This document shows positions 36,288 through 44,849 of a stretch of DNA of 64,000 nt, in pieces (within the stretch, counting starts at the first letter, position 1; every line of letters begins with the position of its first letter). A program made the position numbers and the translations under genes. Under the pieces are notes generated by a model. The model worked only from the letters and a program-made list of their open reading frames with translations, had not been told where the DNA came from and ran no database searches. The stretch comes from Cognatilysobacter claricitrinus (GTDB lineage Bacteria > Pseudomonadota > Gammaproteobacteria > Xanthomonadales > Xanthomonadaceae), in contig NZ_BAAFZV010000002.1 in the NCBI RefSeq assembly GCF_045866565.1, positions 1,116,001 through 1,180,000 of the forward strand, read 5' to 3'.

Positions 36288-37154
36288 ATGACCGCCGACG
36301 CGAACCCGCACGTCTTCGACGCCACCGCCGACACCTTCCAGGACACCGTGCTGCAGCGCTCGCTGCAGGTGCCGGTGCTGGTCGATTTCTGGGCCGAGTG
36401 GTGCGGGCCGTGCAAACAGCTCGGCCCGGTGCTGGAGAAGCTCGCCGCCGAATACAACGGCGCGTTCCTGCTGGCCAAGGTCGACGTCGACAAGGAGCAG
36501 CAGCTCGCCGCCGCGTTCCAGGTGCGCTCGATCCCGACCGTCTACCTGGTCAAGGATGGCCAGCTGGCCGATGGTTTCCCGGGCGTGATCCCGGAAGGCA
36601 CGCTGCGCGAGTTCCTGAAGACGCACGGCATCGAACCGCTCGCCGCGGCCGAGCCGGAACCGCCGGCCGACGAGCCCGCCCTCGACCCGCACGCCGACGT
36701 CGTGCGCCTGCGCGGCGAGGTTGCCGCCAAGCCCGAGGACGACGCGCTCAAGCTCGATCTCGCGCTCGCCCTTCTGCGCACCGGCGCCACGCACGAAGCC
36801 GAACAGCTGCTCGACGCGCTGCCCGCCAACCTCGCCACCGACGACCGCACCGAGCGCGCCCGCGCGCACCTGCGCCTGCTCGCCACCGCGAACGACGCGC
36901 CGCCGGCCGACGTGCTGGAGGCCGCGATCGCCGCCGATCCGGGCGACCTCCGCGCCCGCCACCTGCTGGCCGCGCAACGCCTGCTGGGCGGACGCGAGGA
37001 GGACGGCCTGGAGCACCTGATCGAAATGCTGCGGCGCGATCGACAGTACGAAGACGGTCTCGCCCGCCGCACGCTGATCGACGCGTTCCGCGTGGCGCAG
37101 GACGACGACCTCGTCGGCCGCTACCGCCGCAGGATGTCGTCGCTGCTGTTCTGA
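36288..37154 (+). CDS. Thioredoxin-TPR co-chaperone, YbbN/CnoX-like
   Basis: The 288-aa protein has an N-terminal thioredoxin fold with WCGPCK (Cys39 and Cys42) and the cis-Pro segment RSIPTVYLVKDGQLADGFPG, then a C-terminal TPR-like helical domain (about 150-288). E. coli CnoX/YbbN, with the same layout, guards clients from overoxidation and passes them to GroEL. Unlike E. coli CnoX, whose CxxC is SxxC, this copy keeps both cysteines and so could be a real oxidoreductase. CAGGAGCCACC precedes the ATG, a good ribosome site. Confidence 0.9.
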   Translation: MTADANPHVFDATADTFQDTVLQRSLQVPVLVDFWAEWCGPCKQLGPVLEKLAAEYNGAFLLAKVDVDKEQQLAAAFQVRSIPTVYLVKDGQLADGFPGVIPEGTLREFLKTHGIEPLAAAEPEPPADEPALDPHADVVRLRGEVAAKPEDDALKLDLALALLRTGATHEAEQLLDALPANLATDDRTERARAHLRLLATANDAPPADVLEAAIAADPGDLRARHLLAAQRLLGGREEDGLEHLIEMLRRDRQYEDGLARRTLIDAFRVAQDDDLVGRYRRRMSSLLF

Positions 37155-37217
37155 CCGGCGGCCGACGCACGTGGAAAACCACCCCGACGTCGCCCGACGT
37201 CCCAGCGGAATGACGCC

Positions 37218-37682
37218 TTGAACGCGCAGATCATCGGCGCGCGCAGCCTGCGCCACGTCCTGAACCTGTGGCCGCCCTTCCTGGCCACCGGCATCCACGT
37301 GACCCACCTGGCGGACGACTGGCGCCACGCGAGGGTCGAGTTGCGCCTGCGCCCGTGGAACCGCAACGCGGTCGGCACGCATTTCGGTGGCAGCCTGTTC
37401 GCGATGACCGACCCGTTCTGGATGCTGCTGGTCATGCGCGGCATGGGCCGCGACTACTTCGTCTGGGACCGCGCCGGCGAGATCGATTTCGACAAACCCG
37501 GGCGCGGCGTGGTCCATGCCGAGTTCCGCGTCGACGATGCCCTGCTCGACGACATCCGCGCCCAGACCGCGGACGGCGCCAAGCACCTTCGCTGGTTCGA
37601 GACGCCGGTGATCGATGCCGACGGCCAGACCGTCGCACGCGTTCGCAAACAGCTCTACGTGCGGCGCAAGCCGGGCCGCTGA
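37218..37682 (+). CDS. DUF4442 hotdog-fold protein, putative thioesterase
   Basis: A 154-aa hotdog-fold protein. The segments LRPWNRNAVGTHFGGSLFAMTDPFWMLLV and FDKPGRGVVHAEFRV are typical of DUF4442, a PaaI/acyl-CoA thioesterase-related group; Asn and His in NAVGTHFGGS resemble the substrate pocket residues. No clear catalytic acid can be named with confidence. The only start in range is TTG at 37218, with GCGGAA upstream. It lies 63 bp after the thioredoxin gene and 62 bp before the kinase gene. Confidence 0.82.
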   Translation: MNAQIIGARSLRHVLNLWPPFLATGIHVTHLADDWRHARVELRLRPWNRNAVGTHFGGSLFAMTDPFWMLLVMRGMGRDYFVWDRAGEIDFDKPGRGVVHAEFRVDDALLDDIRAQTADGAKHLRWFETPVIDADGQTVARVRKQLYVRRKPGR

Positions 37683-37727
37683 TCACGTTTCGCCGGGCGC
37701 GCGGCCTTCGCGGCACGCGTCCGGCCC

Positions 37728-37733
37728 TATATG
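37728..37733 (+). promoter_or_regulatory. -10-like TATATG close to kinase start
   Basis: TATATG lies 11 bp before the ATG at 37745, so a transcript starting at the usual distance would have an almost absent leader. No -35 match is clear. Suggestive of a leaderless or very short-leader mRNA only. Confidence 0.3.
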
Positions 37734-37744
37734 CTCGGGCCGGC

Positions 37745-39724
37745 ATGGACGAGCACACGCCCGCCGACGCCACCGTCGACTCATTCCCGCAGATCAACGG
37801 GTATCGCCTGCTGCGCCAGCTGGGCCGTGGCGGCATGTCGACGGTCTACCTCGCCGAACAGGCGGCGCTCGGCCGCGAGGTCGCGCTGAAGGTGATGGCG
37901 CCGCAGGCGCTGGCCGACGAGGTGAGCCGTCGCCGTTTCGAGAACGAGGTCCGCACGATCGCGCGGCTCGAGCATCCGCACATCGTCCGCATCCACGAAC
38001 TCGGCCGCACCAAGGACGGGCTGCCCTACTACTCGATGCCGCACCTGGCGCGCGGCCATCTAGGCGACGTCGATTTCACCCGAGATGAGGCTGGCGCGGT
38101 GGAGATCGCGACCGCGCTGCTCGCCGCGCTCGAATACGCGCATTCGCGCGGCGTCGTGCATCGCGACGTCAAACCCGAGAACGTGCTGTTCGACGACGCC
38201 GGTCGTCCGCTGCTGGCCGATTTCGGCATCGCGCTGCGCCGCGGCTTCGGCCCGCGCGTCACCACCGCGGGCCTCGCGGTCGGCAGCACCGCCTACATGG
38301 CGCCGGAACAGGCGCGCGGCGAGGACGTGGACGGTCGCGCCGACCTCTACAGCCTCGGCGTCGTGCTGTGGGAAATGCTCGCCGGGCGGCTCCCGTACGA
38401 AGCCGGCGACGCGCTGTCGATGGCCATCGCGCATGCGCAACAACCGATTCCGAAGTTGCCCGCGCACCTGCGCCACTGGCAGCGCTTCATGTATCGCGCC
38501 TTGTCGAAGTCGGCGGACTCGCGCTTCCAGAATGCCGCCGAGATGCGCGACGCCATGCTCGCCGTGCGTCCACCGCGCTGGTTGCCGGCGTGGGATCGCG
38601 TGCGTGGCGTGCTGACCAGCCCGGCTGCGCGCTGGGGCGCGGGCATCGTCGTGCTCGGCCTGATCGGCTGGGGCGTGGCGTCGGTATGGCCTCGTGGGGG
38701 CCGCGACGGCTTCTTCCACGCGCCGAATGCGGTGCGTTCCGAGCCGTCGGACGTGCTCGGGCCGGATCCTACCGACCGCATGCTCGAACCGCTGCCGGGC
38801 GCCGACATCGAGATGGCGGTGTCGCGCGCCCGCACGCAGATCGCGCGCAACGCGCTGACCACGCCCGACAACGACAGCGCACTCGCCACCGTACTCGCCG
38901 CGTGGACCGACAACCCGAACGATCCGCGCGTCGTCGAGATCGCGGGCGAACTCGCCACCGCATTGCGCGCGCGCACCGTCGCTGCCATCCGCGCCAACGA
39001 TGACGCCCGAGCCCGCGATCTCTCCGGCCACGGCGAGCAGCTCGCACGCGCCATCGGCCAGCATCCGGACGCAACGCCCGCGCCGGCCGATGTGCAGAAG
39101 GCACTGCGCACGCGCTTCGACGACGCGCTCAAGCACAACGACCGCAAGCGCGCGCAACAGGCACTCGTGCTCGCGCGCGACCTGCGCCTCGCCCCGACCG
39201 AGCTTGCGCGCTGGACGCGCGAGGCGAATGGCATCGAGGGTTCACCGCGCGCGGTGGTCGGTGACGAAGTGGCGGACCTGGATCGCGGCAACGTATCGCC
39301 GCGCCCGGTGACGCGCGCCGAATACCAGCGTTTCGTCGAAGCCACGCATCGCGCACCGGCGCTGTGCCGCGAGCGGGCGTCGCTGCTTCGCGTGTTCTCG
39401 CCGCGTACGTGGCAGTCGCCCGGCTTCGCGCAGGGCCCGAACGACGCGGTGGTCTGCGTCTCGCTGCAGGACGCCGAGTCCTACGCGAACTGGCTCGGCA
39501 CGCAGGCGGGCGGTCGCTTCCGCCTGCCCTCGTCGTCCGAATCCGCGCGTTCCGGCGCCGACGTCGGCGGCCGCGCGATCAGCCTGTGGCTGCGCGACTG
39601 CGGCGGAAGCTGCGTCGAACGCATGGTCACCGCGCATTCGTGGCGCGGCCGCACCGCGCAGGAAGCGCTCACCGCCAATCGCGGCTACGACGACGTCGGC
39701 TTCCGCCTGATACGCGAACGCTGA
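37745..39724 (+). CDS. Membrane Ser/Thr protein kinase with C-terminal FGE-sulfatase-like domain
   Basis: A 659-aa Hanks-type kinase. The N-terminal domain (about 18-275) has the Gly-rich loop GRGGMSTVYLA, catalytic Lys49 (VALKVM), HRD at 139-141, DFG at 159-161 and MAPEQ. One membrane helix (about 298-316) separates it from a presumed periplasmic part. Residues about 320-500 are low-complexity helical. The last 155 residues resemble the formylglycine-generating enzyme/SUMF1 domain (VTRAEYQRFVEATHRAPALC, QDAESYANWLG, GGRFRLPSSSE, RGYDDVGFRLIRER) with a Cys pair in DCGGSC. All kinase catalytic residues are present. Likely a signal sensor; substrates unknown. No phosphatase gene is adjacent. 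Confidence 0.93.
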   Translation: MDEHTPADATVDSFPQINGYRLLRQLGRGGMSTVYLAEQAALGREVALKVMAPQALADEVSRRRFENEVRTIARLEHPHIVRIHELGRTKDGLPYYSMPHLARGHLGDVDFTRDEAGAVEIATALLAALEYAHSRGVVHRDVKPENVLFDDAGRPLLADFGIALRRGFGPRVTTAGLAVGSTAYMAPEQARGEDVDGRADLYSLGVVLWEMLAGRLPYEAGDALSMAIAHAQQPIPKLPAHLRHWQRFMYRALSKSADSRFQNAAEMRDAMLAVRPPRWLPAWDRVRGVLTSPAARWGAGIVVLGLIGWGVASVWPRGGRDGFFHAPNAVRSEPSDVLGPDPTDRMLEPLPGADIEMAVSRARTQIARNALTTPDNDSALATVLAAWTDNPNDPRVVEIAGELATALRARTVAAIRANDDARARDLSGHGEQLARAIGQHPDATPAPADVQKALRTRFDDALKHNDRKRAQQALVLARDLRLAPTELARWTREANGIEGSPRAVVGDEVADLDRGNVSPRPVTRAEYQRFVEATHRAPALCRERASLLRVFSPRTWQSPGFAQGPNDAVVCVSLQDAESYANWLGTQAGGRFRLPSSSESARSGADVGGRAISLWLRDCGGSCVERMVTAHSWRGRTAQEALTANRGYDDVGFRLIRER

Positions 39725-39737
39725 GCGGCCCGCGGCC

Positions 39738-39743
39738 TACAAT
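39738..39743 (+). promoter_or_regulatory. Strong -10 (TACAAT) for probably leaderless DUF502 transcript
   Basis: TACAAT matches the -10 consensus in five of six positions and ends 6 bp before the ATG at 39750. Transcription from it would start at or next to the first base of the start codon, and no ribosome binding site precedes it, so the DUF502 message may be leaderless. The -35 is weak. Confidence 0.5.
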
Positions 39744-39749
39744 CGCCGC

Positions 39750-40406
39750 ATGGGCACAACCAACCTGCAGCGACTCTTCCTCACCGGCCTGCTCACCCTC
39801 CTGCCGATCTGGCTGACGTGGGTGGTGGTCAAGTTCGTATTCGTGCTGCTGTCGGACATCAGCCGTCCACTGATCGGCCCCGGCCTGCAGAGCGTCGCGG
39901 ACACGTACCAGGGCTTCCAGTGGGTGGCCGCGCCGTGGGTGCAGAACGGGCTAGCGCTGCTGGCGACGATCGCCGTGATCCTGATGTCGGGAATGATGGC
40001 GCGGCGCGTGTTCGGCCAGCGCCTGCTGCGATGGTTCGAAGCGCTGGTCAAGCGCATTCCGTTCGCCAACATCATCTACGGCAGCGCACGCCAGCTGCTC
40101 GACATCCTGCAGACCAAGCCGGACGGCACGCAGCGCGTGGTGCTGGTCGATTTTCCGAACGCGCACATGAAGTCCATCGGCTTCGTCACCCGCGTGCTGC
40201 GCGAACAGGGCACGGGACGCGAGCTCGCGGCGGTGTACGTGCCGACCACGCCGAACCCGACATCCGGCTATCTCGAAATCGTGCCGATCGAGAAGATCAC
40301 GCCGACCGACTGGACGGTCGACCAGGCGATGAGCTTCATCATTTCCGGCGGCGCGGTGTCACCCGAAACCATTCCGTTCTCGGCACCGGCGAAGGACACG
40401 CCATGA
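39750..40406 (+). CDS. DUF502 membrane protein
   Basis: The 218-aa product has two membrane helices near the N-terminus (GLLTLLPIWLTWVVVKFVF and NGLALLATIAVILMSGMMA) and the DUF502 signatures IPFANIIYGSARQLLDIL, VVLVDFPNAHMKSIGFVTR and YVPTTPNPTSGYLEIVP. Function is unknown. It ends in a 4-bp ATGA overlap with the next gene, heading a coupled three-gene operon. Its nearest upstream gene, the kinase, ends 25 bp earlier. Confidence 0.93.
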   Translation: MGTTNLQRLFLTGLLTLLPIWLTWVVVKFVFVLLSDISRPLIGPGLQSVADTYQGFQWVAAPWVQNGLALLATIAVILMSGMMARRVFGQRLLRWFEALVKRIPFANIIYGSARQLLDILQTKPDGTQRVVLVDFPNAHMKSIGFVTRVLREQGTGRELAAVYVPTTPNPTSGYLEIVPIEKITPTDWTVDQAMSFIISGGAVSPETIPFSAPAKDTP

Positions 40407-41578
40407 AACGCGCGCTCGTAGGGTTGCTCGCCATCGCGCTCGCACCCGCCGCGTTCGCGCAGCCGAAACTGGTGCCGCAACGCATCACGCTCGACGACGG
40501 CGCGTCGTTCGAGCTGCGTATTCCGTCGGGCTACCGGCTCGACCCGGTCCTGCAGGGCCTGCATCGCGTGCGCTTCTTCGCGCGTGATCCGCGCGGCCGC
40601 CTGCTCGTCACCGACATGCACGATCTCACTGACAACCGCAAAGGCCAGCTGCTCATGCTCGGGCACGCGGACGCGGCGACCGGCCACTTTCCCGCGCCGA
40701 CCGTGATGCTCGACGGCCTGCGCAATCCCAACAGCATCGCGTTCCACATCGACGCCAACTTCCACACGTGGCTGTACCTGGCACTGACGCAGGCGCTGGT
40801 GCGCTATCCGTACGACGTCGCGAACGGCCGGATTTCCGGCCAACCCGAAACCCTGGCGACATTTCCCGACTACGGCCTCAGCTACAAGTACGGCGGCTGG
40901 CACCTCACCCGCACCGTGCTGGTCGAACGCGACGGCACCGCACTCGTGTCGATCGGCAGCAGCTGCAATGCCTGCGTCGAGAAGGAAGCCGTGCGCGCGA
41001 GCATCGTTGCCATCGCGCCGGACGGCACGCAGCGCACCATCGCACGCGGCCTGCGCAACGCGGTCGGGCTCGTGCGCGACGGCGATGCACTGATCGCGAC
41101 GAATCAGGGCGCCGACCATCTCGGCCTGAATCGCCCGGACGAAACCATGTACCGCATCGTCGACGGCATGGATGCCGGCTGGCCGTACTGCTACAGCGAC
41201 GCCGGCCGCGTTCGCGCCGATCCGAAATTCCCGCGCAGATCGGGTTGCAGCGCCGTCGCGACGCCACTCGCGCATTTCCCGGCGCATGCATCGGCGCTCG
41301 GCGTGCTGCCGATGCCGGCAAACAGCGACAAGGACGACGTGCTCGCGAACCACTACATCGTCGCCCTGCACGGCTCGACCAATGAACGCATCGGTCACGG
41401 CTACATGCTGGTACGCGTCAGCCGCGACGGCCGCAGCGTCGAGCCGCTGATCACCGGTTTCCTCGACGGCCGAACGGTGAACGGCCGCCCGGCCGGACTG
41501 ATCGACGATGGCGCGGAAGGCCTCTACTTCAGCGACGACCGCAAGGGCGTCATCTACCACCTCCGGAAGATGCAATGA
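40403..41578 (+). CDS. PQQ-type sugar/sorbosone dehydrogenase-like beta-propeller protein
   Basis: The 391-aa product has a signal peptide (MKRALVGLLAIALAPAAFAQ) and a six-bladed propeller of the glucose/sorbosone dehydrogenase family: GYRLDPVLQGLHRVRFFARDP, GLRNPNSIAFHIDANFHTWL, VSIGSSCNACVEKEAVRASI, GLRNAVGLVRDGDALIATNQ, and DGMDAGWPYCYSDAGR. It probably oxidises a sugar or similar compound in the periplasm if PQQ is available; no PQQ genes are in the window. The start overlaps the DUF502 stop as ATGA, and its stop overlaps the next start the same way. Confidence 0.87.
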   Translation: MKRALVGLLAIALAPAAFAQPKLVPQRITLDDGASFELRIPSGYRLDPVLQGLHRVRFFARDPRGRLLVTDMHDLTDNRKGQLLMLGHADAATGHFPAPTVMLDGLRNPNSIAFHIDANFHTWLYLALTQALVRYPYDVANGRISGQPETLATFPDYGLSYKYGGWHLTRTVLVERDGTALVSIGSSCNACVEKEAVRASIVAIAPDGTQRTIARGLRNAVGLVRDGDALIATNQGADHLGLNRPDETMYRIVDGMDAGWPYCYSDAGRVRADPKFPRRSGCSAVATPLAHFPAHASALGVLPMPANSDKDDVLANHYIVALHGSTNERIGHGYMLVRVSRDGRSVEPLITGFLDGRTVNGRPAGLIDDGAEGLYFSDDRKGVIYHLRKMQ

Positions 41579-42411
41579 GCGCGACATCCGTCGACGACAT
41601 GCCGCCACTGGACGCTGCGACACGGGACCCGTCGCCCGACGGCACACCGCACGTGCTCGCGGATCGCGCGGTCCGGCTGTTCATTGGCCTCGCGGCGTTG
41701 TTCTGCGTCAACACGGTGCTGGCCGAGTTCATCGGCGTGAAGATCTTCGCGCTGGAAGACACGCTCGGCGTCAAGCCGTTCGAATGGCACCTGTTTGGTC
41801 AGAACGGCTCGTTGAGCTTCACCGCCGGCACGCTGTTGTGGCCGATCGTGTTCCTGATGACCGACGTCATCAACGAGTTCTACGGTCGACGCGGGGTGCG
41901 CATCATCTCGCTGCTCGCTGCCGCGCTGATCGTCTACGGCTTCGCGTTCGCATTCGCGGCGATCTCGCTGGCGCCCGCGGGCTGGTGGGTGGGCGCGGCG
42001 AAGTCACAAGGTGTGTCGGACTACCAGGCCGCGTTCTCCGCGGTGTTCGGCCAGGGCATGTGGACGATCGCGGGTTCGCTCGTCGCGTTCCTGCTCGGGC
42101 AATTCATCGACGTCGCGGTGTTCCACCGCATCCGCCGCGCCACCGGGCATCGCGCGATCTGGCTGCGCTCCACCGGCTCGACCGCGGTGTCGCAACTGGT
42201 CGACAGCTTCGTCGTGCTCTACATCGCCTTCGTGCTCGGACCCCAGCACTGGCCGATCGGCCTGTTCCTCGCCGTGAGCACGGTCAACTACGCCTACAAG
42301 ATGCTCGCGGCCGTCGCGATGATCCCGCTGATCTACGCGATGAAGAACGCGATGGTGCGATTCCTCGGCACCGAACGCGCCGACGAGCTGCGCCGGCAGG
42401 CGGCGACCTGA
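41575..42411 (+). CDS. Queuosine precursor transporter, YhhQ/VUT family
   Basis: A 278-aa protein with about six membrane helices: ...LFIGLAALFCVNTVLAEFIGVKIF, GTLLWPIVFLMTDVINEFYG, and FLAVSTVNYAYKMLAAVAMIPLIY. TDVINEFYG and VDSFVVLYIAF match the YhhQ/VUT family that imports preQ0/preQ1 for tRNA queuosine. It has an extra ~30-residue polar N-terminus. It overlaps the PQQ dehydrogenase gene by 4 bp, a pairing with no obvious metabolic link. Substrate is inferred from family only. Confidence 0.9.
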   Translation: MSATSVDDMPPLDAATRDPSPDGTPHVLADRAVRLFIGLAALFCVNTVLAEFIGVKIFALEDTLGVKPFEWHLFGQNGSLSFTAGTLLWPIVFLMTDVINEFYGRRGVRIISLLAAALIVYGFAFAFAAISLAPAGWWVGAAKSQGVSDYQAAFSAVFGQGMWTIAGSLVAFLLGQFIDVAVFHRIRRATGHRAIWLRSTGSTAVSQLVDSFVVLYIAFVLGPQHWPIGLFLAVSTVNYAYKMLAAVAMIPLIYAMKNAMVRFLGTERADELRRQAAT

Positions 42412-42498
42412 CGGAAGGCGGTGCGTCCATGACTTCCGACCGGCGATAGCGCCGCCGGAAGCCACCATGCTCCCGGGGGTCCCCAGCTGGAGCCTGCC

Positions 42499-44310
42499 AT
42501 GCATCTGCGCCCGATCACCCTTGCCGTCGCCCTCGCGTTCGGCATCGCCGCCCTGCCCTCCATAGCCGCACCGGCGAAGGCGCCCACCGCGTCCGCGACG
42601 CAGTCGTCGAAGGGCCAGAAGCTCACCGCCATGTACGAGCAGTACTGGGAAGAGCTGCTCAAGCTCAACCCGCTGCAGGCCACCTTCCAGGGTGACCCCC
42701 GCTACAACGACCAGATGCCGAACTACCTCACGGCGGAGTACCGCAAGAAGACGCACGACTTCACCGTGAAGTGGCTGGATGCGGTGCAGAAAGTCGGCGG
42801 CGACGGACTCACCGGGCAGGATCTGCTGAGCTACGAGATCTTCGTCGACGGCGCCAAGCGTTCGCTCGAGGGCGAGCAGTTCCCCGACTGGATGATGCCG
42901 GTCAACCAGATGGGCAGCATCGCGAGCTACGGCGCGATGTTCGGTTCGGGCACCGGCCCGCAGCCGTTCAAGACCGTCAAGGACTACGACAACTGGCTCA
43001 AGCGCGCGAACGCGCTGCCGGCGATCTTCGATACCGCCGTTTCGAACATGCGCGAAGGCATCAAGGCCGGCGTCGTGCAGCCGCGCGTGCTGATGGTGAA
43101 GGTGGTGCCGCAGCTCGACGCGCTGATCAACGACGACGCGACCAAGACGCTGTTCTGGGGCCCGATCACCAACATGCCGAAGGATTTCTCGGCCGCGGAT
43201 CGCGAGCGCCTGACCAAGGCCTACCGCACGATGATCACCACGCAGGTGATGCCGGCCTACAAGCGCCTGCGCGCCTTCATCAACGACGAATACCTGCCGA
43301 AGACGCGCGAGACGGTGGGCCTCGACGCGCTGCCGAACGGACAGGCCTGGTATGCGTACAACGTGCGCAACAGCACCACGACCAGCCGCACGCCCGCGGA
43401 GATCCACCAGCTCGGCCTGGACGAGGTCGCGCGCATCCAGGGCGCGATGCAGGGCGTGATGCAGCAGGTCGGCTTCAAGGGCTCGCTGCAGGACTTCTTC
43501 AAGTTCATGCGCACCGATCCTCAGTTCAACTTCAAGACCGAAGACGAGCTGCTGGCGTACTACCGCAACCTCGAGAAGTCGGTAAATGCCGGCATCCCGA
43601 AGCAGTTCTCGCTGGTGCCGAAGTCGCCGTTCGAAATCCGTCCGGTCGAAGCCTTCCGCGCCAAGTCGGCCGCCGGCGGCGAATACCAGAGCGCCAGTGA
43701 GGACGGCAAGCGTCCGGGCATCTTCTACGTCAACACCTACGACCTCCCGGCGCGCAAGAAGTGGGACGCCGAGGATCTCTACCTGCACGAAGCGATCCCG
43801 GGCCATCACTTCCAGATCTCGCTGCAGCAGGAAATGGGCACGATGCCGAAGTTCCGCCGCTTCGGTGGCGAGACCGCGTTCGCCGAAGGCTGGGGCCTGT
43901 ACGCCGAATCGCTGGGCAAGGACCTGGGCGTCTACCAGGATCCGTATAGCTACTTCGGCTACCTGCAGAACGAGCTGTGGCGCGCGATCCGCCTGGTCAC
44001 CGACACCGGCCTGCACAGCAAGGGCTGGAGCCGCGACCAGGTGATCAAGTACATGCTCGACAACTCGGCCGAGAGCGAAACGCAGGCCACCGCCGAAGCC
44101 GAGCGCTACATCGCGTGGCCGAGCCAGGCGCTGGCGTACAAGTCGGGCGAGCTGAAGATCAAGGAGCTGCGTGCACGCGCGCAGCAGGCACTCGGCCCGA
44201 AGTTCGACATCCGCGAATTCCACGCCGAAGTGCTGAAGGACGGCGCGGTGCCGCTGGACGTGCTGGACGCCAAGATCAATCGCTGGATCGAGGCCAAGAA
44301 AGCGTCCTGA
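42499..44310 (+). CDS. DUF885 family secreted metallopeptidase-like protein
   Basis: A 603-aa protein with a signal peptide (MHLRPITLAVALAFGIAALP, cleavage near SIAAPA) and the DUF885 core. The zinc-site motif HEAIPGHH is at residues 430-437, followed by a downstream Glu-rich segment RRFGGETAFAEGWGLYAES that supplies the third ligand in this family. Related proteins include dipeptidyl-type carboxypeptidases. It is intact and of normal length. A terminator follows 22 bp after the stop, so it is a single-gene unit. Confidence 0.93.
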   Translation: MHLRPITLAVALAFGIAALPSIAAPAKAPTASATQSSKGQKLTAMYEQYWEELLKLNPLQATFQGDPRYNDQMPNYLTAEYRKKTHDFTVKWLDAVQKVGGDGLTGQDLLSYEIFVDGAKRSLEGEQFPDWMMPVNQMGSIASYGAMFGSGTGPQPFKTVKDYDNWLKRANALPAIFDTAVSNMREGIKAGVVQPRVLMVKVVPQLDALINDDATKTLFWGPITNMPKDFSAADRERLTKAYRTMITTQVMPAYKRLRAFINDEYLPKTRETVGLDALPNGQAWYAYNVRNSTTTSRTPAEIHQLGLDEVARIQGAMQGVMQQVGFKGSLQDFFKFMRTDPQFNFKTEDELLAYYRNLEKSVNAGIPKQFSLVPKSPFEIRPVEAFRAKSAAGGEYQSASEDGKRPGIFYVNTYDLPARKKWDAEDLYLHEAIPGHHFQISLQQEMGTMPKFRRFGGETAFAEGWGLYAESLGKDLGVYQDPYSYFGYLQNELWRAIRLVTDTGLHSKGWSRDQVIKYMLDNSAESETQATAEAERYIAWPSQALAYKSGELKIKELRARAQQALGPKFDIREFHAEVLKDGAVPLDVLDAKINRWIEAKKAS

Positions 44311-44331
44311 CCGGCGCGAATGCTTCACCGG

Positions 44332-44360
44332 ACGGGCCGCGAAAGCGGCCCGTTCGCATT
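44332..44360 (+). terminator. Intrinsic terminator after DUF885 gene
   Basis: A 9-bp perfect stem, ACGGGCCGC at 44332-44340 and GCGGCCCGT at 44345-44353, with a GAAA tetraloop and a weak T-rich tail (TCGCATTT). The stretch from here to 44591 holds no gene I can support. Confidence 0.75.
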
Positions 44361-44591
44361 TGGGGCCACCCGAAGCGACCGCCGGGCCACCAGCCGCGAC
44401 CGTGCATCGGCGCGGGTCAACCGCGCGCATGCATCGGGCGTTGTCGACTCCGATCATCCACGGGCCGCCATGGACCGTCGCCTTCCGAGCCGTTTCACCG
44501 TCGTCGTGCGCCGCCGCGCTCCAGCGCGGGCGGGGTCCCGGCGCAGGTGGGATTCGCGGCGACTACCGGCGCCCCGCATCGCACGGACCGC

Positions 44592-44849
44592 ATGCCCATG
44601 ACGCACGACGCGCATCCCAACCGCCGATACGCCACGCTTCGCGACGCGCTCGCGATCGCCGCCGGCATCGCGTTCGGCGTGGCGCTGCTGGCCCTCGCGT
44701 TCCTGCTGGCGGCACGTCCCATCGATACCGCGAGGCCGCTAGATGCCTGCGAATCGGCGCAGGATCGCGCACCAATGACGCGCGCCTGCGCCAAACCCGT
44801 CAACCGCGAGCTTCCCCGGGCGTTTCCGTCCGGGGAGGACGCGCGATGA
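44592..44849 (+). CDS. Small single-span membrane protein (85 aa), unknown
   Basis: A short protein with one hydrophobic segment at about 20-41 (ALAIAAGIAFGVALLALAFLLA) and a polar C-terminal tail with two Cys residues (DACESAQ and TRACAKP), probably periplasmic. ATGs at 44592 and 44598 both fit. Its stop overlaps the DUF1800 ATG as ATGA, so translation is likely coupled, supporting it as a real gene. It may be a membrane anchor or partner for the DUF1800/DUF1501 products. No family recognised. Confidence 0.6.
   Translation: MPMTHDAHPNRRYATLRDALAIAAGIAFGVALLALAFLLAARPIDTARPLDACESAQDRAPMTRACAKPVNRELPRAFPSGEDAR

Noticed and set aside
42004..44457. Long minus-strand open frame opposite the DUF885 gene
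   Set aside because: Shadow of the real gene; composition dominated by Arg, Ala and Val with no recognisable motifs.
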